Shown here piece by piece: positions 21,468-32,128 of a stretch of 64,000 nt of DNA (positions within the stretch are counted from its first letter, which is position 1; every line of letters starts with the position of its first letter). Source of the DNA: Deltaproteobacteria bacterium (GTDB lineage: Bacteria > UBA10199 > JADGCS01); contig JADGCS010000006.1 in assembly GCA_015228875.1 (NCBI GenBank), positions 1-64,000 of the forward strand, in the 5' to 3' direction. A model generated the notes under the pieces. The model did no database searches and was not told where the DNA came from. It saw only the letters and a list, made by a program, of their open reading frames with translations. The position numbers were made by a program, and so were the translations under genes.

Positions 21468-23300
21468 CTACTCATTGCCGTATTTATCCACAAACACCTC
21501 AAGTTCGGTTTCGTATTTTGTGGTTGCCAGATCAAGAACGCTGTAGAGTTCATCAATCTCTCGTTTGATGACTGCCAGACTTTTAGAGAGGGCAATTGTT
21601 TCGTTGATGTCCTGCTGTTCGGAGGCTGCAATAAGCCTGTGTTTGATGTCTTCGATTTTTTTTTCTTTTTCGCGGATTTGATTTTCTGTCTGTTCCATTT
21701 TTTTCTTTAAAGGTCCGAGTACCCGCGACCGCTCTGCCGTTATTTCTGCGCGTTTCTGGCGTTTTTCCTTTTTTGATGTTTTTTCATCGGAAGTGTTTTG
21801 CCCCTCTGGGGGCGCGTCTTCCCAGCCAACGCGTCTTAAAAAATCGTCGTAATCACCCTCAAAGTTAATGGTCTCACCATTTTTAAAAATAATCAATCTT
21901 GTGGCAAAGCGGCGCAGGATCATTTCGCTGTGAGTGACAAGGATGACTGCCCCGTCAAAGTTGTCAAAGCCGTCAAGAAGGCCTTCTATTGATTCCTGAT
22001 CGAGGTGGTTTGTCGGCTCATCCAACAGGAGCAGGTTGACCTCACGTGCGAGTATTTTGCCAAGCAGCACGCGGCTTCTTTCGCCGCCCGAGAGTACGCC
22101 GATTTTTTTTTCTGCGAGGGCCTGGTCAAAGAGCATGAGCCCGCAGATGGATTTGACCTGACGGCGGGTGAGGGTACTGCTTTCCATGGCTATTTCTGTT
22201 TCGATGGTGTTTTCGTGATGCAGGCGCTCGATATTCATTTGTCCAAAAAAACCCTTCTCTGTCTGCGGGTGGCATGAGCTTTTGCCGGTCAACGGTTTGA
22301 GTTCGCCCGCCATGAGGTTGAGCAGTGTGGATTTGCCGGCGCCATTTTTTCCGACGATCGCGATGCGGTCACCCTGTCTGATAAAAAGATTAAACCCCTT
22401 GATCAAAGGCTCGTTCATTTTATGATAGGCAAAGGAGTAGTTTTCGTACTGCGCCAATATTTTTGCAGGGCAGTGTTTGTAGTTGAACTTAAACGCCAGG
22501 GTGTCCTCGTTTTTGAGTGCAGCCATTTCTTTAAGTTTGGAGAGCTTTTTAAGTTTGGACTGCGCCTGCGTGGCCCTGCGCGCAGAGGCCCTGAAACGGT
22601 CAATGTAGGTCTGCATGTGTCTGATCGCGTGACCCTGCTTGACCCTCGATTTTTCGTAGAGTTCTTCTTCGGCAATAAGCTGCTGATAATATTTAAACGT
22701 GTCTCCTTTTATTTTTTTAATTTTTTTTCTGTGAATCCCCATGGTGGCGTTGGTCACCTCGTCCATAAAACCGCGGTCGTGAGTGATGATGATAAATTCG
22801 CCGGAGAATGAATTTAAAAAAGACTTGAGCCAGCGGATGCTCACGATGTCCAGATAGTTTGTGGGTTCATCCAGAAGCAGAAGATCGGGTGACTGAATGA
22901 GCAGTTTTGCGAGAGTGATGCGCATCTGAAAACCGCCCGAAAAACTCTCTGGGGCGCTGGCAAAGTCCATTTCGCTAAATCCGAGGCCCATCAAGATTTT
23001 TTCAACATGGTATATTTGATCTTTTTCTTCTGCTTTAAGGGCTTGACTACATTCATCGAGCAGGTTCTTTTTTGAAAATTGAATGTATTGTTTGAGAGTG
23101 CCGATGATGTAATTTGACGGGATAATGATTTCGCCGCTGTCTGCCTCTTCTTCTTTGGTGATCAGTTTAAAGAGGGTGCTCTTGCCAAAACCGTTTCTGC
23201 CGACAAGACCGACCTTCTCTCCCTTGTCAAGAGTGAATGTGACATCATCAAACAGAAGCTGCGTGCCGTATGATTTTTTTAAACGTGAGACCTGTATCAT
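21468..23300 (-). CDS. ABC-F family ATPase (Uup/EttA/YdiF-like)
   Basis: The 610-residue soluble protein has two ABC domains and no membrane segments: Walker A GRNGFGKST with signature SGGFQMR, Walker B LLLLDEPTNYLD; and GKNGAGKST, SGGERSR, LLLLDEPTNHLD. The linker between them (about 235-290, RASARRATQAQSKLKKL) is the P-site tRNA-interaction motif, and a C-terminal coiled coil (about 530-600) resembles Uup/YdiF. ABC-F proteins act on stalled or antibiotic-bound ribosomes. The ATG at 23300 lies 2 bp after a fragment of repeat A, and no ribosome site is visible. Confidence 0.88.
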   Translation of the reverse strand: MIQVSRLKKSYGTQLLFDDVTFTLDKGEKVGLVGRNGFGKSTLFKLITKEEEADSGEIIIPSNYIIGTLKQYIQFSKKNLLDECSQALKAEEKDQIYHVEKILMGLGFSEMDFASAPESFSGGFQMRITLAKLLIQSPDLLLLDEPTNYLDIVSIRWLKSFLNSFSGEFIIITHDRGFMDEVTNATMGIHRKKIKKIKGDTFKYYQQLIAEEELYEKSRVKQGHAIRHMQTYIDRFRASARRATQAQSKLKKLSKLKEMAALKNEDTLAFKFNYKHCPAKILAQYENYSFAYHKMNEPLIKGFNLFIRQGDRIAIVGKNGAGKSTLLNLMAGELKPLTGKSSCHPQTEKGFFGQMNIERLHHENTIETEIAMESSTLTRRQVKSICGLMLFDQALAEKKIGVLSGGERSRVLLGKILAREVNLLLLDEPTNHLDQESIEGLLDGFDNFDGAVILVTHSEMILRRFATRLIIFKNGETINFEGDYDDFLRRVGWEDAPPEGQNTSDEKTSKKEKRQKRAEITAERSRVLGPLKKKMEQTENQIREKEKKIEDIKHRLIAASEQQDINETIALSKSLAVIKREIDELYSVLDLATTKYETELEVFVDKYGNE

Positions 23301-23302
23301 CA

Positions 23303-23316
23303 CAAGTTACTAACTT
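23303..23316 (-). repeat. Fragment of repeat A at the ABC-F start
   Basis: CAAGTTACTAACTT is the terminal palindrome of family A, interrupted just beyond by repeat C1. Two bases separate it from the ABC-F start codon. Confidence 0.75.
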
Positions 23317-23323
23317 AACTGAG

Positions 23324-23473
23324 TGTCTGTCGGGAAAGCCCCTGTTTCGCAGGAGTCCTTAAAAATCATGTCCCGTGGAAAAATATACGGACATGATTTT
23401 TAAGGGTTTGAAATATTTTGCAAGCGGCAAAATTTTCAAACTTCCGGAGAAACAGGGGCTTTCCCGATAGACA
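23324..23473 (-). repeat. Palindromic element family C, copy C1 (150 bp)
   Basis: Terminal arms of 25 bp (TGTCTGTCGGGAAAGCCCC..., one mismatch) enclose a second stem (AAAAATCATGTC with GACATGATTTTT) and a conserved stretch reading TTTGAAATATTTTGCAAGCG. It is inverted relative to C2 and C3, fills the gap between the tyrosine phenol-lyase stop and the ABC-F start, and cuts into a family A copy. Confidence 0.92.
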
Positions 23474-23481
23474 CTATTTAC

Positions 23482-24915
<1,434 letters not shown>

Positions 24916-25036
24916 CTAAGGTAAAGGTCGTTATTCTGTACAAAGCGATAATCTGGCAACGAATAATCAATCAGATTCTTGTGTGTCAACTAAGTTAAAT
25001 GGGCTATGATGATCTTATTGTCGCGGAGGGGGCATC

Positions 25037-25852
25037 CTACACCAACAGCGAGATCTTTGCCTTTTCTACTTCGAGGATTTTTTTGAGTACCATGATGCCG
25101 GCCTTTTGTTTGATTTGATTTTGCACCATGAGAGAGGCACCCTGGCTGTAGTCCAGGTCTTCAATCACTGATCTTGCAGCGGTGATGTTTTCGAGGGACG
25201 TCTGGTTTGCTGCTTCTATATTGTCTACCCTGTTCATGTTGGAGCCGACACTCGCCATGGCGTTTGTGACCTCACCTATGGCGTTATCGATGGCTGTGAG
25301 GGCAGATCCTGCGCCGGCCTGTGTGCTTAAATCAATACTGTCAATGCCGAGTGAAGAGGTGCGCACATCATTCAGACTGATATTAACGGTGTCCCCTTCG
25401 TTGGGGCCGATCTGGATTGACTTGTTAACATAAGCGCCATTGAGGAGTGTCTCACCGTTAAAATTGACCCCGTTGGCGAGTTGATCCATGGAAGACATCA
25501 GATCACCCGCTTGTGTAGACAATGCGGCCCTCGCACCCGAGGAGATGGTCCCATCGGCCGCCTGCACAGCGGTGGCCCTGAGGTCCTGCAGGGTGGTCAT
25601 CATCTGTGTGAGCCCGCCGTTTGCGGTGTTAAGTACTCCGTTGACAGAACTGATATTGCTGTTTGCCACGCCGTAGCCGTTGATGCTCGCCGTGAACTCA
25701 CCGATGCGTGACAAAAGCACGGGACTGTCACGTCCTGTATTGACGGCCTTTCCCGATGAAAACTTGTTGTAGAGATCCGAGATGTTGTAGCTGATGCGCG
25801 ACAGGCTGCCCAGTGTGGATAAAAAACCGCTTGAAGTATTAAAGCTCACCAT
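25037..25852 (-). CDS. Flagellin-like protein, orphan
   Basis: The 271-residue protein starts MVSFNTSSGFLSTLGSLSRI (ATG at 25852, ribosome site GGGGGA); upstream codons belong to repeat A4. The N-terminal part keeps the flagellin pattern (SSGKAVNTGRDSPVLLSRIGEFTASINGY, VNGVLNTANGGLTQMMTTLQDLR) and the late region keeps IEDLDYSQGASLMVQNQIKQKAG. The extreme C-terminus, however, is VLKKILEVEKAKISLLV instead of the usual Q-x-x-xxxLL polymerisation end. No flagellar genes are nearby. It may be a diverged filament or hook-associated-like protein. Confidence 0.7.
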   Translation of the reverse strand: MVSFNTSSGFLSTLGSLSRISYNISDLYNKFSSGKAVNTGRDSPVLLSRIGEFTASINGYGVANSNISSVNGVLNTANGGLTQMMTTLQDLRATAVQAADGTISSGARAALSTQAGDLMSSMDQLANGVNFNGETLLNGAYVNKSIQIGPNEGDTVNISLNDVRTSSLGIDSIDLSTQAGAGSALTAIDNAIGEVTNAMASVGSNMNRVDNIEAANQTSLENITAARSVIEDLDYSQGASLMVQNQIKQKAGIMVLKKILEVEKAKISLLV

Positions 25853-25888
25853 AGATCCCCCCCGTGCAGGCGCCCCTTGATGTATAGG

Positions 25889-25995
25889 CATTTCAAAGTC
25901 GACAGGGCGCGGGTGCATTCCTCGCAGAATGGAGAAATTCAATCGCGTACCCCAAGGGCATTTCCTTCGGGCATCAAAGTCAAGTTAGTAACTTG
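25889..25995 (+). repeat. Repeat A4 (family A with one extra hairpin module, 107 nt)
   Basis: Matches the 81-nt unit except for a 26-nt insertion after GCGTA: ACCCCAAGGG...CCTTCGGG, the same module at the same position as in A3. It lies 37 bp upstream of the flagellin-like start. Confidence 0.9.
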
Positions 25996-26043
25996 TCTGC
26001 AGGTCTTTCTATTGTAGCATAAACAGGGGCATTGGCAAGGGGT

Positions 26044-26133
26044 AGAACCTTGGAAGGTTTTTTTTACGCGTTTCGGCATCAATTTTTGCATGGTGTCCGC
26101 CCGCGTAGTATTTTCAGCTTTATGCGGGTTATG
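26044..26133 (+). repeat. Palindromic repeat family B, copy B5 (90 nt)
   Basis: Full-length copy between the flagellin-like gene and mtaB, about 30 bp beyond the mtaB stop. Confidence 0.92.
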
Positions 26134-26163
26134 TGATTGTGACAGCACGGTTGTTGTGAGTTG

Positions 26164-27498
26164 TTAACCAATGTCAATTAATTCCGCCAACCCGACACCT
26201 TTTTCGTTGATCCCGATCAGTCTCACAGACCGGATTTGTTTTCTGATGTCGGTTTTTGAATCCACAAGGACCTGAATGTAATTTGTGCTGTAGCCTGAGT
26301 ACTGATCTTTCTTTCGCTGATCGAAGAGGACATGAAGAAGGGAGCCCATGTGTTTTTTTAAATAGCCAAGTTTATGCATGCGGCCTGTCTCGATGAGTGT
26401 CTGACTGCGTTTTTTTGCTGTTGCCGGATCAACCCTGTCTTTTAAGGAACTGGAGGCCGTGCTGTCCCTTTTACTGTAGCGGAACACATGCAGATAAGTA
26501 AAGGGTGCACTGTGCACAAAATTGAGAGTGGTCTCAAAATCATGATCGGTCTCGCCGGGGAATCCCACAATGATGTCGGTCCCGAGGGCAGAACCGGGAA
26601 GGATGTCGACGATCTGATCCAGCAGGCGCTGATAGTCTTCAATCAAGTACTTGCGGTTCATTGCCCTGAGCTGCTTGTTACACGCACTTTGCAGGGGGAC
26701 ATGCAGGTGACGGCAGATCACTGTTGAATCGCGCATGAGTTTTAACAGATCGGTGGTGATGGTGTTAGGTTCAAGAGAGCTGATGCGGATGCGCTTGAGC
26801 CCGTTGATACTTTGCATGGCATCCAGCAGATCAGTGAGCGCAAGGGGCTTGTGCTCGTTAAAACTATATGTCCCGATGTTGACCCCTGTGAGGACGATTT
26901 CCTGATACCCCTGAGAGGCGAGTTTTTTTGCCTCTGCAAGGGTGTCTTTAAACGAACGGCTGCGCGGAAGGCCGCGTGCGAAAGGGACAATGCAGTACGA
27001 GCAGAAATAATCACAGCCCTCCTGTATTTTTAAAAAGGCACGCGTGCGTGATGTGGTGGCTATAAACCCCTGATTGGTGTCATTGTTGCAGGCGACATCG
27101 TTGTTCACGCGCACTAGGGGGGTGTTGGGCTTGGTGTTTTCGAGGTGGTCGAGATAGTCAAAGATGCTGTATTTTTCGTTGTTGCCGAGAATGAGATCCA
27201 CGCCTGGTATTTTTTCGATGGCGGCGGGACTTATCTGTGCGTAACAGCCGGTCACCACAATCCTTGCTTGGGGTGCATGGCGCCGGGCCAGCCTGATCAC
27301 GGCACGGCTGTCCGCATCGGCGGCGTTTGTGACGGTGCAGGTGTTGATGATCGTGAGGTCGACGTCTTCACCAAAGGGTTTTACGGAGTAACCATTTTCG
27401 GCAAACTTATTCTGGATGGCGTCGGTTTCGGATTGGTTGAGTTTACAGCCAACGGTGGTAAGGCTCACTGTTCTTATTTTGCGGGGTGTCTTGTTCAT
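26164..27498 (-). CDS. mtaB: tRNA (t6A37) methylthiotransferase MtaB
   Basis: MtaB converts t6A37 to ms2t6A37. The 444-residue protein has the N-terminal cluster Cys in TTVGCKLNQSE, NTCTVTN and VTGCYAQ, the radical-SAM motif CDYFCSYC, GVNIGTYS, and a C-terminal TRAM-like domain ending in IRLIGINEKG-type strands. It lies 18 bp downstream of an SDR gene and is probably co-transcribed. It complements tsaE earlier in the window, since t6A is its substrate. Confidence 0.93.
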   Translation of the reverse strand: MNKTPRKIRTVSLTTVGCKLNQSETDAIQNKFAENGYSVKPFGEDVDLTIINTCTVTNAADADSRAVIRLARRHAPQARIVVTGCYAQISPAAIEKIPGVDLILGNNEKYSIFDYLDHLENTKPNTPLVRVNNDVACNNDTNQGFIATTSRTRAFLKIQEGCDYFCSYCIVPFARGLPRSRSFKDTLAEAKKLASQGYQEIVLTGVNIGTYSFNEHKPLALTDLLDAMQSINGLKRIRISSLEPNTITTDLLKLMRDSTVICRHLHVPLQSACNKQLRAMNRKYLIEDYQRLLDQIVDILPGSALGTDIIVGFPGETDHDFETTLNFVHSAPFTYLHVFRYSKRDSTASSSLKDRVDPATAKKRSQTLIETGRMHKLGYLKKHMGSLLHVLFDQRKKDQYSGYSTNYIQVLVDSKTDIRKQIRSVRLIGINEKGVGLAELIDIG

Positions 27499-27516
27499 GT
27501 ATTGGCCCTGTCGAGG

Positions 27517-28494
27517 CTAAATCCACCCTGCTGCCTTGTATCCCGCGGCTGTTTCCTTAAGGGCCTGTGCGAGGGCAATGTGGGGGACCCAGTTAAAATC
27601 AGACTGCAGTTTTTGACTGGAACAGAGCCACGTTTTTTGCTGAAGCTGCTGATAATATTTTTTATCAAGGACAATGGGGACCGGCAAAATATTTGAGAGC
27701 AGGGTATTGGCCTTCATGGCGAGATACAGCAGGGGCATGGGGACAGGAACCAGTTTAATCTTTGTACCCAGTGATTGTGCCACCTCGTTCCACAGGGCAT
27801 GCACATCGGTGGGTTCGTTGTGCGAGACAAAATAAAGCCTGTGATCCGTGGAGGAATCCTGTGTGAGTTTTATAATGACATCAACCAGATCGGAGAGGGC
27901 AATAAAACTGATGTGCTGGTTTTGGTTTTGGGGGACAAAACCAAACCCTCTTTTTGCCATTTTGTAAAGATTGAGAATATTGGTGTCCAAGGGGCCCACA
28001 ACAGTGCAGGGCCTGAATACGGTGACGGGGATGTCTTTTTGTGACAGCAAAAATTTTTCTGCATTGAATTTTGAAAGGCCGTAGGCGTCAACGGGGGAGG
28101 CTTTGTCTGATTCTGTCAGGGGCTGATCTGTTATTGCCGGCCCGGCGGCGGCTTGTGAACTGCAGAACAGGATGCGTTGCGGTTGCCATTTTTGATTTTT
28201 TAAAAAACTGTAAAGATTAACAGTGCTGAAAAAATTTGTTTTTTCGTAATCAGACTGTTTTTTTGCGGTGACAATGCCTGCCAGATGGATGATCTGATCG
28301 CAGTGGGGGATTTTAAACGCAGGGTCTTTAAAAGAGTCGAGGTCACCATAAATGATTTCGAGGCGGTCATGCTTAAGTGACGCGGCCTTTTTGTGTGATC
28401 TGACGAGTGCGGCAACCTCATGGCCGTGTTTAATAAGATCACGGCAGAGATGCTGTCCAATAAAACCGGTAGCCCCGGTGATAAAAAACTTCAT
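27517..28494 (-). CDS. NAD-dependent epimerase/dehydratase (extended SDR)
   Basis: A Rossmann GATGFIG motif at the N-terminus (MKFFITGATGFIGQHL), IHLAGIV, and the catalytic YGLSK identify an extended short-chain dehydrogenase acting on a nucleotide sugar, sterol or flavonoid-like substrate. Length 325 is normal. The C-terminal half is less conserved, so substrate cannot be named. It precedes mtaB in the same direction. Confidence 0.85.
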   Translation of the reverse strand: MKFFITGATGFIGQHLCRDLIKHGHEVAALVRSHKKAASLKHDRLEIIYGDLDSFKDPAFKIPHCDQIIHLAGIVTAKKQSDYEKTNFFSTVNLYSFLKNQKWQPQRILFCSSQAAAGPAITDQPLTESDKASPVDAYGLSKFNAEKFLLSQKDIPVTVFRPCTVVGPLDTNILNLYKMAKRGFGFVPQNQNQHISFIALSDLVDVIIKLTQDSSTDHRLYFVSHNEPTDVHALWNEVAQSLGTKIKLVPVPMPLLYLAMKANTLLSNILPVPIVLDKKYYQQLQQKTWLCSSQKLQSDFNWVPHIALAQALKETAAGYKAAGWI

Positions 28495-28583
28495 GGCACC
28501 TTTTTTACGGGATCAGGGGGCGTTGAGGCAAGGGGAATAAAAAGGGTGAGTGTGGATCAATGCAAAGACCGCACACCCACAGA

Positions 28584-29975
28584 CTACACAAGCTCTTTTA
28601 ACATTTCCTGCAGACGGCTGCTTAAATAGTGCGGGATTGTGATCAACGGGACCCTTCTGGACAAAGAAGATGCGGGGATGCTGGCTATAAAATGGTGATT
28701 AACTGAGGGGCGTTCCTTGCTGATCTTGACCATGTATTCGAGGTCTTTTTCGAAAACGGCACAGCTTTCGAGTGATTTAGAATCCCCGCGAGTGCTCTTG
28801 ACATCTATGGCTGTAAAAAACGGTGATTTAAGGACATACTCCACCTGTGCCCCCCGTTTTGATTTCCAGTAAAAGATATCATCACGCGTGGAGAGCCCGG
28901 CAATGATTTCGTTCCCAACTGCGGTTTCGTATTGAATTGCGGCGTTAAGTTCGGACATTCGTGTCTGCATGATATCGGAGCCGTTTAAAAGATAATTGAG
29001 CACACCCGCATCGAAAATGATATATTTTGAGAGATCTGTAGCAGACTCAAACAGCCTGATTTTGTGGGCAACACGGGCCCCGACCGTTTTTCCCACGAGT
29101 CGCTTTGCCTCGTTTCTCTTGATGTGTTGGACCTGTAATTTTGAGAACTTGAGTGTCTCCATTGAAAGCAGGGCGAGCCTGCGCAGGACATCCTCGTATT
29201 CGTAGAGCGATGCTTTTTCTTCAAGCACCGATTTGACATTTTCTTCTATTGTCGTGACGATATTGGATATCAACTGTGGCAGAGGTTGCTCGCCGTCTTT
29301 TTTGTCGAGGTAATTGTCAACGATTCTTGGCATTCCGCCGAGTCGCATGTAGATGCCAAACAAACGGTTTAATTCGTTGTGGAGCATCTCCGAGAATTTT
29401 TTGTCCTTCAGGGATATTTGATTGAGATATCGAATCTCCACTTCTTTGGAATGCGCTCTTAAGAACTCAAGGAAGGTGAGTGGGTAGAGATCAAAATATC
29501 TCTTTCTGCCGGTGGCGGCGTTGTCGACTTTGAGGTTCTCCAGATTTGAACCGGTATAGATGACCTTAAGTTTGTTTGAAAGTCCGGCAAGGTCCTGGAT
29601 CAATTCGAGAGAGGGCGCATACTTGTCTGCTTCATCGATAAAAACGATGACTGCCTTTTTTACACCGGCTAAGTCGCCGGTCACGAAAGATATGTTTTGT
29701 AAGAAAGGCTGGACCCCTTTTAAGCAATTTCCAAAAAGATCTCTGCCAAAATACTCGATCCCGTCTATATGTGTCTTCGTGGGCGAAGAGAGATTTGTCC
29801 TGATCTGGGGATACGCGCTCATTTCTGCAAGGCAGTTGTTGATAAAAGCGGTCTTTCCCACCTGCCTCGCCCCTCTTAAGATGAGGACTTGCGACCTTAA
29901 AGACGTAACAGATTGAATAAATTCAGCTTTTTTATTGATTCGTTCTATCCACACACAGATATTTTTACATAACAC
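28584..29975 (-). CDS. AAA ATPase with C-terminal DUF4143 domain
   Basis: The 463-residue protein has Walker A GARQVGKT and Walker B VIVFIDEADK in an AAA_14 domain, then a DUF4143-like region with WKSKRGAQVEYVL, a PD-(D/E)XK-nuclease-like pattern in which a late strand carries the acidic and lysine residues (FFTAIDVKS). Such proteins are common in anaerobes and are often mobile; their role is not established. An 18-bp perfect palindrome and repeat A5 lie just upstream of the start. Confidence 0.8.
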   Translation of the reverse strand: MLCKNICVWIERINKKAEFIQSVTSLRSQVLILRGARQVGKTAFINNCLAEMSAYPQIRTNLSSPTKTHIDGIEYFGRDLFGNCLKGVQPFLQNISFVTGDLAGVKKAVIVFIDEADKYAPSLELIQDLAGLSNKLKVIYTGSNLENLKVDNAATGRKRYFDLYPLTFLEFLRAHSKEVEIRYLNQISLKDKKFSEMLHNELNRLFGIYMRLGGMPRIVDNYLDKKDGEQPLPQLISNIVTTIEENVKSVLEEKASLYEYEDVLRRLALLSMETLKFSKLQVQHIKRNEAKRLVGKTVGARVAHKIRLFESATDLSKYIIFDAGVLNYLLNGSDIMQTRMSELNAAIQYETAVGNEIIAGLSTRDDIFYWKSKRGAQVEYVLKSPFFTAIDVKSTRGDSKSLESCAVFEKDLEYMVKISKERPSVNHHFIASIPASSLSRRVPLITIPHYLSSRLQEMLKELV

Positions 29976-30001
29976 ACGTCATAAATCAACGTAATTGTGC
30001 A

Positions 30002-30019
30002 AAAACTGACGTCAGTTTT
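30002..30019. promoter_or_regulatory. 18-bp perfect palindrome upstream of the DUF4143 ATPase
   Basis: AAAACTGAC-GTCAGTTTT begins 27 bp before the ATPase start codon, a position that suits an operator. No other copy was seen in the window. Confidence 0.5.
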
Positions 30020-30034
30020 AATTTAATGCATAGG

Positions 30035-30115
30035 AATTTCAAAGTCGACAGAGCGCGGGTGCATATCTCGCAAGATGGAGGCATTCAACCGCGTCATAGT
30101 CAAGTTAGTAACTTG
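30035..30115 (+). repeat. Palindromic repeat family A, copy A5 (81 nt)
   Basis: Full copy between the DUF4143 ATPase start and the next gene's stop; not inside a coding sequence. Confidence 0.92.
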
Positions 30116-30178
30116 TTGCATACATCGACAGCCTCTATGGTGTGGGGTGGTTGAGTTTTTTTGCATAAGAGTGATTCT

Positions 30179-31966
30179 TCAGCGGTCGTCCTTTATTATT
30201 TTTAATGCTTCCCTGGCAAGTTGATTATCGGGATCAATTTTTAAGACCCTGTTAAAGAGGGCTTGTGATGCGGCGTGTTTGTTTTCGTTGTGCCTTATGA
30301 GGCCCAGTCTGTTGAGGGCGTTGACGTGCGAGGGGGTCATGACCAGTGCTGCCTCAAGATAGGCTGCGGCCCCCGTTGTGTTTTGATCGGCAATCATTGA
30401 TTCTGCAAGCCCAAAGAGGACATCACTTTTTTTTCTGTTGAGCACTTGGGGATCTGCATTTTCTGTTTCAAGCATCAGGGCGTTAAAAAAATACTCTTTC
30501 GCCTCGTCGTACTGTTTAAGGGCTTTTTTTGCGACGGCGAGGTTGTGGTGGACAAAAGGGTTGTAGGGCCTGAGGCGTATGGATTTTGAAAGGTACTGCA
30601 CGGCTGCATGATAATCTTTTCTTTTGACAAGCTCGGTCCCAAGGTAATCAGTGATCCTGTAACTGCCGGGGACCTGGGTGTATGACGCTGTCATTTTTTG
30701 TTCGGCATCACTCCATAACTCGTATTCTGATGAGAATGTTTTAAGAAGTTGTCTGGATTCCAGTACACACACAACCGAGAGGAGTATGAGCGCCGTGTAA
30801 AGGATTTTTTTGTATCTGATGAAGGAAAGACAGGGCATTAAAAGAAACAGGCCGCTGGCCCAGAGGTAACTTCGGTAGAGGACAAAATTTTCGGTGTACC
30901 TGACCGCGGCAAACTCGGTGAAGAACATCACCCACGGGAAAAGTAAAGCGGCCGCAGGTATGATATGCCTCCTGATTACCAGGGTGACAACAATCAAAGG
31001 GTACAGACAAAAGGAGCCCAAGCCAAGGAGGTGGGGCCAAGATTTAAGGCCCTGCGGAAAAACACTCTGGCAGTCGATGGACAGCAGGCCGGGCAGGGGT
31101 ATGATCCAGAGCAGCATGTATTTAAAAAAGAGCAGGGACTGATTGAGGATGCTTAAAGGGTAAAAATCTTTCAGTTGAAGCCCCTCCAGGCCTGTCGGGG
31201 CAAGGGTGTTCTGGTTGCCAAAGCTGGCCATGAGTTGTCCGTGTGGTTCGTAGAGGGAAAACAAAATCCCCCTGTTTCTCAGCGTCATTTCGGCGGCAAT
31301 GAGAATAAACATCACAAAGGGGACAAAAACATCCCTTACAGACTGCCAGACTGATTTTTTATAAAAACACGTGATGACAAACAAAAAAAACGGCAGCATG
31401 ATGACGTGTTCCTTGGCGTGGATTGCAAAAAAATAGAGGGCCGTTGCGAACATGGTAAACCAGAAACTTTTCTGCTGCAGGGCCTTAAGGTAGGTCAGGA
31501 TTGTCAGTAGTGTGAAAAATGTTGCAAGCAGCATCGAGCGCTGAATAAGGTAGGCTGTAGTATAGACGGCGACAGGATGAACCGCAAAAAGCAGGGCTCC
31601 AAAAAAACAGAGAATCTGATGATCCTGACTGTGTGCGTTCGTGGGCTTTTTTTCAAATACCACCGCAAACCGGTTGATCATAAAAAAAACAAGGATGGCG
31701 TTTGAGGCGTGCACAAGGATGTTGATCAGTCGGTGAAAAAGAATATTTTCGCCACATATTTTATAGACAGCGTAGAAGCTGAGATGGCTGATCCATCGTT
31801 TGTCAAATATGGTAAACTGGTTAAATAACTCTCTGTAAAAATGATGATCCAGAAGCAGCCGTGAATCATAGACCAGCGGGTTTTTAAGGGCGCCCGCGTA
31901 AAGGAGGGCCGTGATGATAAAAAGGGCAAGACAGGCGGTGAGTGTCTGTGTTTGCGTTGATTTCAT
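30179..31966 (-). CDS. Polytopic membrane protein with C-terminal TPRs (GT-C/TMTC-like), paralogue 1
   Basis: About ten hydrophobic helices over residues 10-410 are followed by TPR repeats (YAAVQYLSK, NLAVAKKALKQYDEAKEYF, LNRLGLIRHNENKHAASQAL) to the end at 595. The first external loop after helix 1 has NPLVYDSRLLLDHHF, corresponding to the Asp-containing loop of GT-C glycosyltransferases and eukaryotic TMTC O-mannosyltransferases. The motif HPVAVYTTAYLIQRSMLL recurs in two paralogues at 58.7 and 60.9 kb. A lipid-linked-sugar glycosyltransferase role is inferred. Repeat D2 lies just upstream and no ribosome site is evident. Confidence 0.7.
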   Translation of the reverse strand: MKSTQTQTLTACLALFIITALLYAGALKNPLVYDSRLLLDHHFYRELFNQFTIFDKRWISHLSFYAVYKICGENILFHRLINILVHASNAILVFFMINRFAVVFEKKPTNAHSQDHQILCFFGALLFAVHPVAVYTTAYLIQRSMLLATFFTLLTILTYLKALQQKSFWFTMFATALYFFAIHAKEHVIMLPFFLFVITCFYKKSVWQSVRDVFVPFVMFILIAAEMTLRNRGILFSLYEPHGQLMASFGNQNTLAPTGLEGLQLKDFYPLSILNQSLLFFKYMLLWIIPLPGLLSIDCQSVFPQGLKSWPHLLGLGSFCLYPLIVVTLVIRRHIIPAAALLFPWVMFFTEFAAVRYTENFVLYRSYLWASGLFLLMPCLSFIRYKKILYTALILLSVVCVLESRQLLKTFSSEYELWSDAEQKMTASYTQVPGSYRITDYLGTELVKRKDYHAAVQYLSKSIRLRPYNPFVHHNLAVAKKALKQYDEAKEYFFNALMLETENADPQVLNRKKSDVLFGLAESMIADQNTTGAAAYLEAALVMTPSHVNALNRLGLIRHNENKHAASQALFNRVLKIDPDNQLAREALKIIKDDR

Positions 31967-31982
31967 CTGTTAAAATGCATTC

Positions 31983-32020
31983 TTGACTCTCCGAACCCAA
32001 TTAAATCCCGTGTCTCCTGT
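31983..32020 (+). repeat. Repeat family D, right arm only (D2)
   Basis: TTGACTCTCCGAACCCAATT and the following bases match the right arm of D1 with one or two changes; the left arm is missing. It starts 17 bp upstream of the membrane-TPR gene. Confidence 0.85.
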
Positions 32021-32128
32021 TGCCTTGCGCAGTCCCACAGTCGCATTTGGGGTTCAGTTCATGTCTACACACGTCCTGCAGTTTGGATCAGTTGCGGAAC
32101 TAAAGGTGCAGCCGCAGGTTTGCGAGGT

